From assembly GCA_026315105.1 (NCBI GenBank), contig CM048748.1:477241150-477305149 (forward strand): a stretch of 64,000 bases of DNA, in the 5' to 3' direction. Shown piece after piece: positions 33,805 through 43,345 of this stretch. Source of the DNA: Locusta migratoria (taxonomy: Eukaryota; Arthropoda; Insecta; Orthoptera; Acrididae). The position numbers and the translations under genes were made by a program. The notes under the pieces were generated by a model. The model worked only from the letters and a program-made list of their open reading frames with translations, was not told the DNA's origin and ran no database searches. Positions within the stretch are counted from its first letter, which is position 1, and each line of letters begins with the position of its first letter.

Positions 33805-35060
33805 AGCCTAAAGAACAACCAAGACATATTAATAAGATTTGTGACCTGGAAAAAGTCTTCGATAATGTAAGGTGCTGGATGATGTTCGCAATTCTGCGAA
33901 AAATAGGAGTATGCTTGTAGGGAAAGGCGGAAAATACATAGTTTGTATAAGAACGAAGTCGATACAATAAGCGTCGAAAGTCAAGAACGAAATGCTCAGA
34001 TTAAAAAGGGGGTAAGAAAAGGTTGTGGACTGTCGCCATCACTGTTCAGCTTGCACAATGAAGAGACTTAATGTAGAAAATAAAGAAGATGTTCAAGGCT
34101 CTGATAAAAGTTCTGGGTAAAAGGATATCAGTGATAAGATTTGCTGATGACATTGCTATCATCTCTGAAAGTGAAGGAAAATTACAAGGTCTGTTGAATA
34201 GAATGAAAAGACTAATGAGCACAGACCATGGACTGAAGGTGAACCAATAAAAGTAGCGAGAAAATAACATCCGAATTGGTGATCACAATGCAGTGCTGTA
34301 GCCGGCCGCAGTGGCCGAGTGGTCTGCGGCGTGCCAGTCACGGTCTTCACGGCCGCTGCGGTCGGAGGTTCGAATGCTCCCTCGGGCATTGATGTTTCGG
34401 TCGTCTTTAGTATAAGCTAGTTCATCAGTAGTTTGTAAGTTTAGGGACTGATGACCCCTTAGTTAAGTCCCATAAGCTCTACAAACATTTTAATTTGATC
34501 ACAATGTACACCAAGACAAGGAATTCTGCTACCTTTGCAGTAAACTAACTCACGACGGAAGAAGCAAGAGGGACATAAAAAGTAGATTAGCACAAGCAAT
34601 GAGGGCATTCACGGGAAAGAGAAATCTACTACTGTCAAACATCGCCCTGGACGTTAGGCAGAAATTTCGCAGAACATAAGTTTGCCGTATAACATTGTAT
34701 GTAACTTGGACTGCTGGGAAATGAGAACAGAAGATAATTGAAGCATTTGATATGTAGTTTATGGAGTTGTACAAAATATCACGTAATTTTTTTGTACGTA
34801 CTGCTTTTAAGTTTATGTTTTAAAGCCATAAATGCCTGGGTATTTATGAACTTTGGGCATTTGCCCTAGCATTCATTCTAGGCATTAGCCCCAACTTGCA
34901 AATGTCGAGGCATTTTACATCACTAGGGGAAAAACAGAATGGAAACATCAAGCAAATAATTGAGGATGTAGGTTGCAATGGTACTCTGAAATGAAACGGT
35001 TGGCTAAGGATTTGGTGGCAGGTCGCATCAAAGCAGTCAGAAGACAGATGACTAGGGATG
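33805..35060 (+). mobile_element. LINE relic, RT
   Basis: Broken plus-strand frames read ICDLEKVFDNVRCWMMF AILRKIGV, then GVRKGCGLSPSLF, then VIRFADDIAIISESEGKLQGLLNRMKR (FADD box intact at about 34141-34155), and after the SINE YLCSKLTHDGRSK-like sequence. The 3' end at about 35050 reads GCATCAAAGCAGTCAGAAGA. A stretch at about 34775-34920 does not fit and is probably a further insertion. Confidence 0.8.
34301..34496 (+). mobile_element. tRNA-derived SINE, subfamily A variant
   Basis: Head GCCGGCCGCAGTGGCCGAGT then GGTCTGCGGCGTGCC; B box GGAGGTTCGAATGCTCCC. GATCACAATG is found at 34281-34290 and 34497-34506, but ten more bases separate the left repeat from the head, so the duplication is not clean. 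Confidence 0.88.
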
Positions 35061-36180
35061 CAAACGATAAATCTACGTTTTGCCCCAAAACATCGATGGT
35101 TTGAACATCGATATATCGCCTATGTACCGGCGATAGAAGTCGAAAACTATCAACACCGTTAAATTCTGGTTCTAAGCCTTTTTACTGTATATGAAAAGCA
35201 TGTTCTACAGTATTGTATGTTACGTTTAGAAAACGAAGGAAGAAATAAATATTTGGGTTTTATTTCCGAAAAAGTGATAATTTGCAAATGCGTGGTTACG
35301 TTATAAAAAAAATATAAAAAATTAACATATTCATAGAATATATCACAACTGCGAATGGGCAAAGCTGAAAATGTGTACCCAGCTGGCACTAATACACAAA
35401 TTGCACGAACAGAACAATACGATCTTCATAATCGTACTGACAGCAGTCAACGCTGAGGTGGACAAGCACCTCGGGACTGCAGGCAGACTGTGTCGAGAGA
35501 GCGTTTCCGGTGAGCGAGGACTGGGCGGCGTGGCATTACCGCGAAAACAGGGACGGCTTAGGGAGTGTACGGGCTGCAGGTAGGTCGTGACGTAGTAAAC
35601 AGGTCAAACTGGGTGCAAATGTCGCAGATTTGGGGTTGGGTGCAAATGTCACTGGGTGCTTTTGTCACATATCCATGTGTGTGACTTTTGTATGTGCCTA
35701 ATCAGCTCGTCGCCACGTCTTTGCGGTGAGTTGTAAACTGTCCTTTGTATATTATTAATTCCAACCTGGACTTTCCATTATTATACGAATGTAATTCAAT
35801 TTTAATTCCAAGTAATTAATGTATTTACCAACAGCCGTAAAGCTTTATTTCAGAAATACAGGGTGTTACAAGCTTTCAGGAAACATTCCTCACACACAAA
35901 GAAAGAAAATATGTTATGTGGACATGTGTCCGGAAACGCTTAATTTCCATGTTAGAGCTCATTTTAGTATTTCTCTTCAAATCACATTAATCATGGAATG
36001 GAAACACACAGCAACAGAACGTACCAGCGTGATTTCAAACATTTTCTTACAAGAAATGTTCAAAACGTCCTCCGTTAGCGAGGATACATGCAGCCACCCT
36101 CCGTCGCATGGAATCCCTGATGCGCTGATGCAGCCCTGGAGAATGGCGTATTGTATCACAACAGTCCACAATACGAGCAC

Positions 36181-36379
36181 AGCGGCCGCGGTGGCCGAGG
36201 TGACTGAGGCGCTTCAGTCACGGTCAGTACGGCCATTACGGTCGGGGGTTCGAATCCCCCCTCGGGCATGGATATTTGTGCCGTCTTTAGTCTTAGCTAG
36301 TTCATAAGTAGTTTGTTAGCTTAGGGACTGATGACCCCGTAGTTAAGTCCCATAAGTTGTACAAACATTTTAACATTTT
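36181..36379 (+). mobile_element. tRNA-derived SINE, subfamily A
   Basis: Exact 12-bp duplication CAATACGAGCAC at 36169-36180 and 36380-36391, within the mariner transposase. Near-consensus sequence; probably one of the younger copies. Confidence 0.96.
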
Positions 36380-36391
36380 CAATACGAGCAC

Positions 36392-36760
36392 GAAGAGTCT
36401 CTACATTTGGTACCAAGGGTTGCGTAGACAAGATGTTTCAAATGCCCCGATAAATGAAATTCAAGAGGGTTGAGGTCAGGAGAGCGTGGAGGCCATGGAA
36501 TTGGTCCGCCTCTACCAATCCATCGATGACCGAATATGTTTTGAGAAGCGTACGAACACATCAACTGAAATGTGCAGGAGCTCCATCGTGCATGAACCAC
36601 ATGTTGTGTCGTACTTGTAAAGGCACATGTTCTAGCAGCACAGGTACAGTATCCCGTATGAAATCATGATAACGTGCTCCAGTGAGCGTAGGTGGAAGAA
36701 CATGAGGCCCAATCAAGACATCACCAACAATTCCTGCCCATACTTTCACAGAAAATCTGT
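36392..36760 (-). pseudogene. Transposase catalytic-domain remnant
   Basis: One frame reads MKVWAGIVGDVLIGPHVLPPTL and VRHNMWFMHDGAPAHFS; a second frame continues with NIFGHRWIGRGGPIPWPPRSPDLNPLEFHLSGHLKHLVYA in order. MHDGAP carries the second catalytic Asp and SPDLNPLEF the third acidic position, so the core of the DDE/D fold is there. A frameshift lies between the two at about 36570, and a SINE separates the C-terminus. Confidence 0.88.
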
Positions 36761-37395
36761 GTTGATGACGTGAATGGAGGAAGTACAGTACATACTAACG
36801 AAACAGTTGGGTATTTTGACAATTGTCTGCACGAATTATTTCAATTTACATTTAAAGAGAAATACTAAAATGAGCTCTAACATGGAAATTAAGCGTTTCT
36901 GGACACATGTCCACATAACATATTTTCTTTTTTTTGTGTGAGAGGAATGTTACGTGAAAGTTTGGCTGTACCATTTTGTAACACCCTGTATAGAGTATGA
37001 TGTTATAAATACAACACTGATTTGTAACTTTATTAGTACAGAGGCTGAAGATGGTATTATTGTAATACCGAAACTGGTCGGTCAATAAAACAGCAAACAT
37101 TACGGCTGTTGGTTAATACATTAATTACTTGGAATTAAAACTGGATGAGCCGCAGTCCCATTTCGGAAGTCACGTGGAACTACGTCGAGTGTAGTGAAGT
37201 GTGCCGCGACCAGTATGCCGCCACCCCACACGCCTCCTCGCTAGCGCCAGTCACATTTTGGGGAGAGCATCCAGTTGGACACTGCATTCGAAAAAATAGC
37301 TCATTGTCTTTTCTTCGCCACATTGAAATAAGGTCGAGTAGCAAGGAAATGCACGTCTTCTCATGTTGATCTTCGTTCTTCCAACTTCCAGTCCG

Positions 37396-37930
37396 TTAAG
37401 CGTCTTTCAGGTTGACCGTCTTTCCTCGCTCCTCGCGAACTGGCGAGTTGGGGGGGGGGGGGAGGCTTTCCGAGGGCACGAACCATCCTGCGAGGTGGCT
37501 AGGCCTAGAGCGCCATGAAATCACTATGAAGTTTAATGGTGGTTCATTGAGGCTCTCTGTTGAATGAGGAAAGCTTTCCTTTGACCTTAGCCTCTGGCGT
37601 GCTGGTTGGTACCCGTATAGAATGTGGGTCGCAAGGTTTAGATTTCTAGTTTTCTCCACTCTGGATGCGCACTCAAGACGGATATCTGGAGGAGGGATGC
37701 CTGCTAAACAGTAAACTGTATCCAGTGGTGTGGGTCTCAGACATCCTGTTATGAGTCTGCAGGTCTCATTCAAGGCGACATCCACTTGTTTGGCGTGACT
37801 AGATCTGCACCAGACAGGGCAAGTATATTCTGCGACTGAATAAGCTTCTTAAGGTATGGTGATGTGTTTCCCAGGTTGTACCCGATAATTTCCGGAGAAT
37901 GTTGTTTCTTGCAGATACCTTCCTTTTTGT
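37396..37930 (-). mobile_element. LINE ORF2 C-terminal relic
   Basis: The frame 37396-37785 reads MDVALNETCRLITGCLRPTPLDTVYCLAGIPPPDIRLECASRVE in order, and a shifted frame just upstream reads the WCRSSHAKQ block. This is the region after the RT thumb in a class of non-LTR elements lacking close kin elsewhere in the window. A 13-base G run lies at 37450-37462. Confidence 0.75.
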
Positions 37931-37984
37931 GTTCAAGCAGTGCGTTCTATAGGTAACTGTCTATATCCGTTTCTAAAAGACAGA

Positions 37985-38400
37985 ATTCAGCGCTGAAAAG
38001 TGAATCTACAGACGATAGAAACTTGAAATTTGTAGATGTTGTTTATGTTACATTGTAGGCATTAACGATTTTTCGATATTGCCATACATAAGGCAATAGG
38101 GGATGAGGTTTTTTGAAAATACGTTGGTACTCAGGAAATTTTGAAGCAAGAAATACAAAACTTCGGATTTAGATTTTTAATTGGAATTTTAAAAACACGT
38201 ATTTCGATATTGTTGGTAGTTCAAACATTAAGCGGGTGAAATAAGGGAAAATTTTTCAAGGGAGCTGACGTTAGTAAAGTGAAAATTTTGATTTGGAACA
38301 TGCTTAGAATTTAAAAAAAATCTTTCGGGATGTTTTGAATTGTGCCATCAATGGTGCAATAAGGGGTGGCAAGTATTATCAAATTTATATTTAGAGATAG
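37985..38400 (+). repeat. Unclassified interspersed repeat, copy 2
   Basis: The longer copy of the repeat at 1787-2060. It has two internal units: CCATACATAAGGCAATAGGG at 38092 and CCATCAATGGTGCAATAAGG at 38345, each preceded by an AATTTTNAAA-rich block. The pattern suggests a family built from roughly 110-250-bp tandem segments. Confidence 0.65.
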
Positions 38401-38526
38401 AAAGAACCAAAGCACCGCATCCAGTCTATGCATGCGAAGCACCTGAAGTTAAGCTAGTGTTTAATACAATATTTATTATTATGTCTGTTCCAAGGGAACA
38501 GACGTTGTCGGTGATCCACAGCAGAG

Positions 38527-38745
38527 ATAAATGTATCTATGTATATACTTCGCAAATCGCGAAATTTTCCGTCGTCTGCTGCTCCTATGAGATGGACAAA
38601 CGATCCGCAACACATGAAAATTTGTGCCGGACCGGAACTCGAACCAGGGTCACACGCTTTTCGCGAGCGGTCGCCTGAACCACTCGGCCACCCGGACACG
38701 CTCCCCAGCCAAACCCAAACTACCATGCTCGCACACGTTATAATG
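38527..38745 (-). mobile_element. Ser/Leu-tRNA-like SINE, left arm of an inverted pair
   Basis: On the minus strand it reads GTGTCCGGGTGGCCGAGTGG then TTCAGGCGACCGCTCGCGAA and the B box GGTTCGAGTTCCGGTCC, followed by GGCACAAATTTTCATGTGTT and TGCGGATCGTTTGTCCATCT. The tRNA portion keeps A and B boxes. It is a different SINE family from the subfamilies A and B above. Confidence 0.88.
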
Positions 38746-38789
38746 TGAGTCCCGCAAGAGCTAGAGACACAATTCTAGCACCACTATGT

Positions 38790-39010
38790 GCGAGCTTGTG
38801 ATGGAAAGAGGCAACTGCAACACATGGAAGTTTGGGTCCGGCTGGGGAGCGTGCACGCGTGGCCGAGTGGTTAAGGTGATCGCTCGAGAAATGGGGTGAC
38901 CCGGGTTCGATTCTCGGTCCGGCACAAATTTTCATCTGTTGCGGATCGTTTGTCCATCTTATAGGAGCAGCAGAAGTCGAAAAATTTCGCAATTTGCTAA
39001 GTATATTCAT
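38790..39010 (+). mobile_element. Ser/Leu-tRNA-like SINE, right arm of an inverted pair
   Basis: CGCGTGGCCGAGTGGTTAAG, GATCGCTCGAGAAATGGGG and the B box GGGTTCGATTCTCGGTCC, then GGCACAAATTTTCATCTGTT. It mirrors 38527-38745; pairing continues into the spacer (ATGCTCGCACAC against ATGTGCGAGCTT). It ends about 135 bp from the Ig exon. Confidence 0.88.
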
Positions 39011-39145
39011 GAATACGTTTAATAGAATGTTTTGACTTAGTAAATATTAACATTCACTTATTTCCACTGTACTTTACTCAGCATTAACACACGCGTCTAC
39101 TAGTCTACATAAAAAACTAGGTGCCTCGTTGAGGGTGCTACTCAC

Positions 39146-39517
39146 CGAAGATGACCATCTTCTTGGAGCTGGAGGTCTCGTTGTCGAAAGTGGAGACGAC
39201 GCACTTGTACTCGCCCGACAGGTCCGGCGTGGGGTTGAGGATCTGCAGCGCGCGGTGCTTCTTCTCCTTCTCGCTGGACGCCTCGTACGTCAGGTTGAGG
39301 CGGTCCTTGAGCACGCCGAAGCCCTGCGGCTTCTCGTCCTTGATCCACTGGTAGACGGGCATGGGCTCGTTGTTGAAGAACCACTTGACGACCAGGCCGT
39401 CCCACTGCTTGGGGTCGGGCACCGAGTAGTCGCAGTCGAGCAGCAGGCTGCTCTGGCTGCCGTTGCGCACCGCCTCGGGCACGTTCAGCCGCTCGATCTG
39501 CAGGCCGCGGCTGCCAC
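39146..39517 (-). CDS. Internal exon: V-set-like immunoglobulin domain of an insect surface or secreted protein
   Basis: This is the one clear host coding exon. It is bounded by an acceptor (pyrimidine-rich stretch ending GCCGGCAG, then GTGGCAGC) and a donor (ATCTTCG then GTGAGTAGC). Both edges are phase 1, so it is a symmetric exon of 372 bases coding 123 whole residues. They form one Ig domain: Cys28 (in LLLDCDYS), Trp45 (VVKWFFNN), Cys105 within DLSGEYKC. Three N-glycosylation sequons (Asn18, Asn74, Asn112) suggest an extracellular position. The G+C content is far above the flanks. The VVKWFFNN and VYQWI region recalls a group of insect Ig proteins including Beat-like ones, but I cannot name the gene. 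Neighbouring exons are not in recognisable form within the window; the gene runs right to left. An open frame antisense to this exon is a shadow. Confidence 0.92.
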
Positions 39518-40013
39518 CTGCCGGCACACAGAGAGACACGCGGCTTCAAAACACTGGCGAGCGCGCGGAGTGTCAGGCTGACTAGTGAGGCTGCCTGTCG
39601 TTCTCAGTGGAGGGAAGCCTTCACAAGTTACAGCGAACTCAGGCGCGCCCCAGGCCAGCGTTTAAAGTTAGGAGGAATGGTACATCTTTCAGGGATGATA
39701 ATACTGGTGCTTCTACTTCCACGATAACAGAAAGAGCTCGTCAAAGGTATAGCAGTTGTTCCCCTGGCCTGGCTGACTAACTTTAGTTTTCGTAGATCCT
39801 TTTAATGTATAAGATGCCTTCTCTTAACAATTTCCTAGTAAACCAATGAAAAGAACTACGAACGGGTAAGGAGCAGGTGACAGAAAATTAAGATACTGTT
39901 ATGTTATGGTTTGTATACATGAGCAATTATCCTCATTGAATATGTTTTAACAGTCCACCGTCAACTTCAGTGCATTTTGCTGCCCTTGTAAACAGGTGCT
40001 GGAGATAGGAGTT
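39518..40013 (-). other. Probable intron upstream of the Ig exon
   Basis: It follows from the acceptor at 39518-39520 that transcription enters from this side. No other exon is visible here; GC falls off within about 150 bp. Confidence 0.5.
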
Positions 40014-40024
40014 GGGTCTTTATT

Positions 40025-40223
40025 CAAATGTCCAAATGTTTGTAGAGCTTATGGAACTTAACTACGGCGTCATCAGTCCCTAAACTTATAAACTACTTAT
40101 GAACTAACTACTACTAAAGACGGCACAAATATCCATGCCCGAGGGGGTATTCGAACCCCCGACCGTAGTGATTGTGCAGACCGTGACTGGCGCGCCGCAG
40201 TCCCCTCGACCACCGCGACCGGC
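40025..40223 (-). mobile_element. tRNA-derived SINE, subfamily A
   Basis: Exact 11-bp duplication GGGTCTTTATT at 40014-40024 and 40224-40234. It lies in the probable intron of the Ig gene, in the sense of that gene. Confidence 0.95.
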
Positions 40224-40259
40224 GGGTCTTTATTGATATACTTGAGGACAAGCATCTAA

Positions 40260-40475
40260 AATTCGGGCACGAAATTCTTCTGTTCTGTCCACTCTGCGCT
40301 TCTACAATTCACTCTTGAGCCACTTCTACAAACCGCATTCCAATGGGATAATATCGGGCGACCTAGGTAGCCAAGCAATGACTCCACGGCGAATTATCTA
40401 AGAACCAGGATACGTAGCGTTTAGTTTAGATACTGAGTCACTCTTCGTAAGGAATCTGCATGAGCCCCATCATGC
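40260..40475 (-). mobile_element. Tc1/mariner-superfamily transposase relic
   Basis: In minus-strand frames: HDGAHADSLRRVTQYLN and, after a shift, TYPGS, RRGVIAWLPRSPDIIPLECGL and KWLKSEL. These correspond to the D-G-A-P-x-H and S-P-D-L-x-P-L-(D/E) blocks of DDE/D transposases, with two stops. No TIRs; the TA-flanked mariner at 40484 lies beside it but belongs to another family. Confidence 0.65.
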
Positions 40476-40483
40476 TAACAGTA

Positions 40484-41132
40484 CCGAGTGATCGAAAGTC
40501 AGTATAAATTTGAAAAATTAATAAATCACGGAATAATGTCGATAGAGAGGTAAAAATTTACACACTTGCTTGAAATGGCATGGGGTTTTATTATAAACAA
40601 AAAAAGTATTGCTAGAGGCGTGCAAGATCTCTTGTGCACGTCATTTGGTGATGATCGTGTGCTCAGCCACCACTTTCGTCCCCAGACCCCAGTACGTGCG
40701 ATCATTAGCTTTGGGGTTACCTGAAGTCGCAAGTGTATCGTGTTCGACCGACATCTGTAGGGATGCTGAAAGACAACATCCGACTCCAATGCCTCACCAT
40801 AACCCGGGACATGTTTTACAGTGCTGTTCGCAACATTATTCCTCGACTACAGCTATTGTTGAGGAATGATGGTGATCATATTGAGCATTTTCTGTAAAGA
40901 ACATCATCTTTGCTTTGTCTTAATTTGTGATGCTAATTATTGCTTTTCTGATCAGATGAAGCACCATCTGTCGGCCACTTTTTCAACTTTAGTTTTTTTT
41001 TTTTTTTTTTTTTTTTTGTTCTGATAAAACCCCATGTCATTCCAAGCATGTGTGTCAGTTTTTACCTCTCTATTTATATTATTCCGTGATTTATTAAGTT
41101 TTCAAATTTATACTGATTTTTTGATCACCCGG
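40484..41132 (+). mobile_element. Mariner-type deletion derivative, TA-flanked (copy 1)
   Basis: TA at 40482-40483 and 41133-41134; ends CCGAGTGATCGAAAGTCAGT and, complemented, CCGGGTGATCAAAAAATCAG; inverted similarity continues about 100 bp (AATAAATCACGGAATAATGT). Inside, plus-strand frames hold remnants of the transposase C-terminus (RAIISFGVT, then NPGHVLQCCSQHYS-type sequence). A 25-base T run at 40993-41017. A 640-bp sister is at 57819-58458. Confidence 0.93.
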
Positions 41133-41134
41133 TA

Positions 41135-41454
41135 CATATGAGCACATGTTGCCAAATGGATATCTTCCACGTACTCTGGTAACACATTTTGATGGAAATC
41201 AAGATTCTGTGCCTCCTTAACATTTTTATCTAAACCAACTGGATCAATGACTTGCTCATCAGTATACCACACCAGACGTTGCTGAGAACATCTTCTGTAA
41301 GGAAGCTTACGCAATTAAACAAACCATAACGTAACAGTATCGTAATTTACTGCAACGCGCACTTTGTCGGTTTCTAGTTGCTTTCATTGGTTTACCGAGG
41401 GATGGTTAAGAAAAGGGTATATGTGTATTAGAAGTTTTTGTTCAGAATAACCAG
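41135..41454. other. Unrecognised stretch
   Basis: Nothing recognised. Confidence 0.4.
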
Positions 41455-41790
41455 TAGTATCACTTCTCAAAACTTGAACTAACCCTTTATATCAAATAAT
41501 CTCGTAAATAATATCGGAAGTACAATGAAACTTTTTGCGCATGATACTGTAGCTTGTTGAGAAGTTGTAAGAGTGAAAAAAGGTAGTTGAGATACAGGAG
41601 GATCTGTAGCGTACTGACACATGGTGAACGAATGGCAGTACAGCCTCAACAGAAACCAGGTGTAACGTCCTGCTCTGACATAGAAAGGTGCTTTATTATG
41701 TAGCTACACAGTAGGAGGTAAAACACTGGAATCAGTTACTTCCATAAGTGGGCGTAAGGCGCGGTTGTCTTTCCTAAAGGCAGCCAAACA
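41455..41790 (+). mobile_element. LINE RT fragment
   Basis: NIGSTMKLFAHDTVAC followed by RYRRICS matches the translation at 17130-17230 (NIGSSLSLFVDNAVVY, RYRRICN). The catalytic box is read FAHD. Frames are broken and both ends are lost. Confidence 0.65.
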
Positions 41791-41935
41791 CCCTTGAGCA
41801 GAAGTGGGGAAACCATGTGAGATTGCCCGCTGGACATCAAAGCAATATTTTTAATGCAATTTCTATATCATCACTAAATTTCTTATGTTGCTATACATGG
41901 GATCCATTTTACGCTTGTTTTACCTCCGTAAACTT

Positions 41936-42236
41936 TCTAAAATATTTAGTACTAAATGTTGCCAAGATCGCTATTTTATTGTCTGGAATCTGGATGACTA
42001 GTTCCGGTAATACAGTGTTATCATAATCGGATCATCTGCTACAAACACAAACTTTTTTCACAATTAGCGAAAGCACACGAATATTTTCCCATCATGTGCT
42101 TTCGCTAATTGAGAAAAGGTTTGTGTCAGGAACAGATATTTCGATGATGGTAACTGAGTTTTACCGAAACTTATCATTCAGAAAATAAAATGTCGATCTT
42201 GGCAACTTTTGGTACTAATTACTTAACATCGCCCGT
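41936..42236. mobile_element. Hairpin MITE
   Basis: Two arms of about 130-140 bp fold onto each other. Outer pairs: GTTGCCAAGATCGCTATTTT (about 41958) and AAAATGTCGATCTTGGCAAC (about 42187). The inner 31 bp (42046-42077 with 42095-42125) are close to perfect: TTAGCGAAAGCACA with TGTGCTTTCGCTAA. The loop is 17 bases. No coding content. Confidence 0.85.
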
Positions 42237-42484
42237 TAAAACACGATGAAAGTAATCTTCAAAATATGTATTAATAAAGAACATACGGTAAAAATGTCGA
42301 CGATATTTAACTAATACTAAGTGTAGAAGTGGTCACCCCCACAATTGGAAGTTTTCATCCGGAAAAATCATGTTCATCATTTATTATTATTTTGTTTTTT
42401 CAGTAACCACACGTGAAGAAACTGTGTTTTTATAACGCGTATGAATAGCAGTCCACATCAGACGTAGCGTACAAAAATAACCAA

Positions 42485-43275
42485 TTTGCTCAATGTAGGC
42501 CAAACCGGGCATAATTTCACCGTTTGTTATTAAGAACACACTAAGGAGAGTCAGAAAAACTCATCTACGTTTTACGAACATTTGCAATCAGAAAATCACT
42601 CAGTAGCCAGTATACAAAATGCACTCAAAATTTTACATCTAATAGAGAAGGGATACGAAATGAATATTCTAGAGGAAATTGAAGTATGTGTCCACGCAAC
42701 TAGCGACGCAAATATTTTATTAACTTATTTTAATCAAAAAAATTACATCGATAATTTTATTGATAATCTTACGCTGGACAGAAGATAATGCAGCTTACAT
42801 TGATCAGATCTTACTATGATTCTAAAGTCAACCAAAGTCTAAATAAGGACAACCATGTAAAACATAAATGTATCATCCAAATAACGTCCTCCTAAAATTT
42901 CTAATAAAATGTTTTACCACACTTGCAGTATGATGATAGACATAGAAATAATAAATAAAATTATGTGATATCTTTTAACTTCTATATTTTCTCTTTGATG
43001 GAAAAATTTGTAAACGTATAATCTTCTGTGTCGGCAACTGGCTAAAATTCGTGAATTTAATATAAAACACCAGCTAATAAATAGTCAGTCGAAACCATTT
43101 AGGTTTCTAAAAATGATATGCACTGCACTTTATAATTGAAATTTTTACTTATGTAGATTTATTTGTCTAGTACTAGGCTGCATGCTGATAAAAAATATTT
43201 TTGGAGTAAGACACCCGATGACGGCACTTAATGCTGAAACATAATTTCTGATAAATAAATAAAATAATACTTTAC
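42485..43275 (+). mobile_element. Penelope-like element 3' part with GIY-YIG remnant
   Basis: From about 42500 one frame reads NVGQTGHNFTVCY, a stop, then EHTKESQKNSSTFYEHLQSENHSVASIQNALKILH in order, ending at 42786. The V-G-Q-T-G-x-N-F and E-H blocks fit the GIY-YIG endonuclease that Penelope-like elements carry after the RT. The 5' part with RT is lacking. The 3' UTR runs to about 43275 and ends in GATGACGGCACTTAATGCTG and AAACATAATTTCTGATAAAT. Confidence 0.65.
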
Positions 43276-43345
43276 AGTGTTTCGGAGCAACCTTTTACAA
43301 TTACGCTATTTGCTCAATTTGCTTGGCGGTAGGAAGTGTTTAATA

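Larger units (their letters stand above)
33542..35784. mobile_element. Inverted-repeat element of unknown class with 14-bp flanking repeat
   Basis: The left arm (about 33542-33680) and right arm (about 35600-35770) are inverted: AAGGACAGTTTACAACTCAC at 33552 pairs with GTGAGTTGTAAACTGTCCTT at 35727. Each arm ends inward in 16-bp units of the type TGACAAAAGCACCCAG. ACGAATGTAATTCA is present, exact and in direct orientation, at 33528-33541 and 35785-35798, which looks like a target duplication. The interior holds a LINE relic, so the original element was shorter. No transposase seen. Confidence 0.6.
35859..36988 (-). mobile_element. Tc1/mariner-type DNA transposon, TA-flanked, with SINE insert
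   Basis: TA target duplication (35857-35858, 36989-36990), ends CAGGGTGTTAC and GTAACACCCTG, and inverted repeats that stay similar for more than 110 bp (ATGTTATGTGGACATGTGTC left, GGACACATGTCCACATAACA right). The transposase reads on the minus strand. Without the SINE it is about 930 bp, so internal sequence including the N-terminal helix-turn-helix has been lost. Confidence 0.93.
35797..37142. mobile_element. Foldback element interrupted by a mariner
   Basis: TTTTAATTCCAAGTAATTAA and TACCAACAGCCGTAA at 35801-35845 are inverted as TTACGGCTGTTGGTTAATAC and ATTAATTACTTGGAATTAAA at 37098-37138. Excluding the mariner the element is only about 210 bp. Near its right arm GGTATTATTGTAATACC (37052-37068) is a strong hairpin followed at once by GAAAC. 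Confidence 0.6.

Noticed and set aside
35053..35150. Possible hAT MITE end (TAGGGATGCAAACGATAAAT with ATCGATATATCG nearby)
   Set aside because: The string resembles a hAT end by memory, but no matching second end or 8-bp duplication was found.
37442..37464. G run as a regulatory quadruplex
   Set aside because: A single 13-base homopolymer in a dead LINE; most simply replication slippage or a sequencing-prone tract.
39129..39581. 150-codon plus-strand open frame and a second minus-strand frame (39142-39549) over the Ig exon
   Set aside because: Both are shadows created by the high G+C content of the real exon; they are rich in Arg, Val, Gly and Leu without a domain, while the chosen frame gives a full Ig fold with matching splice phases.
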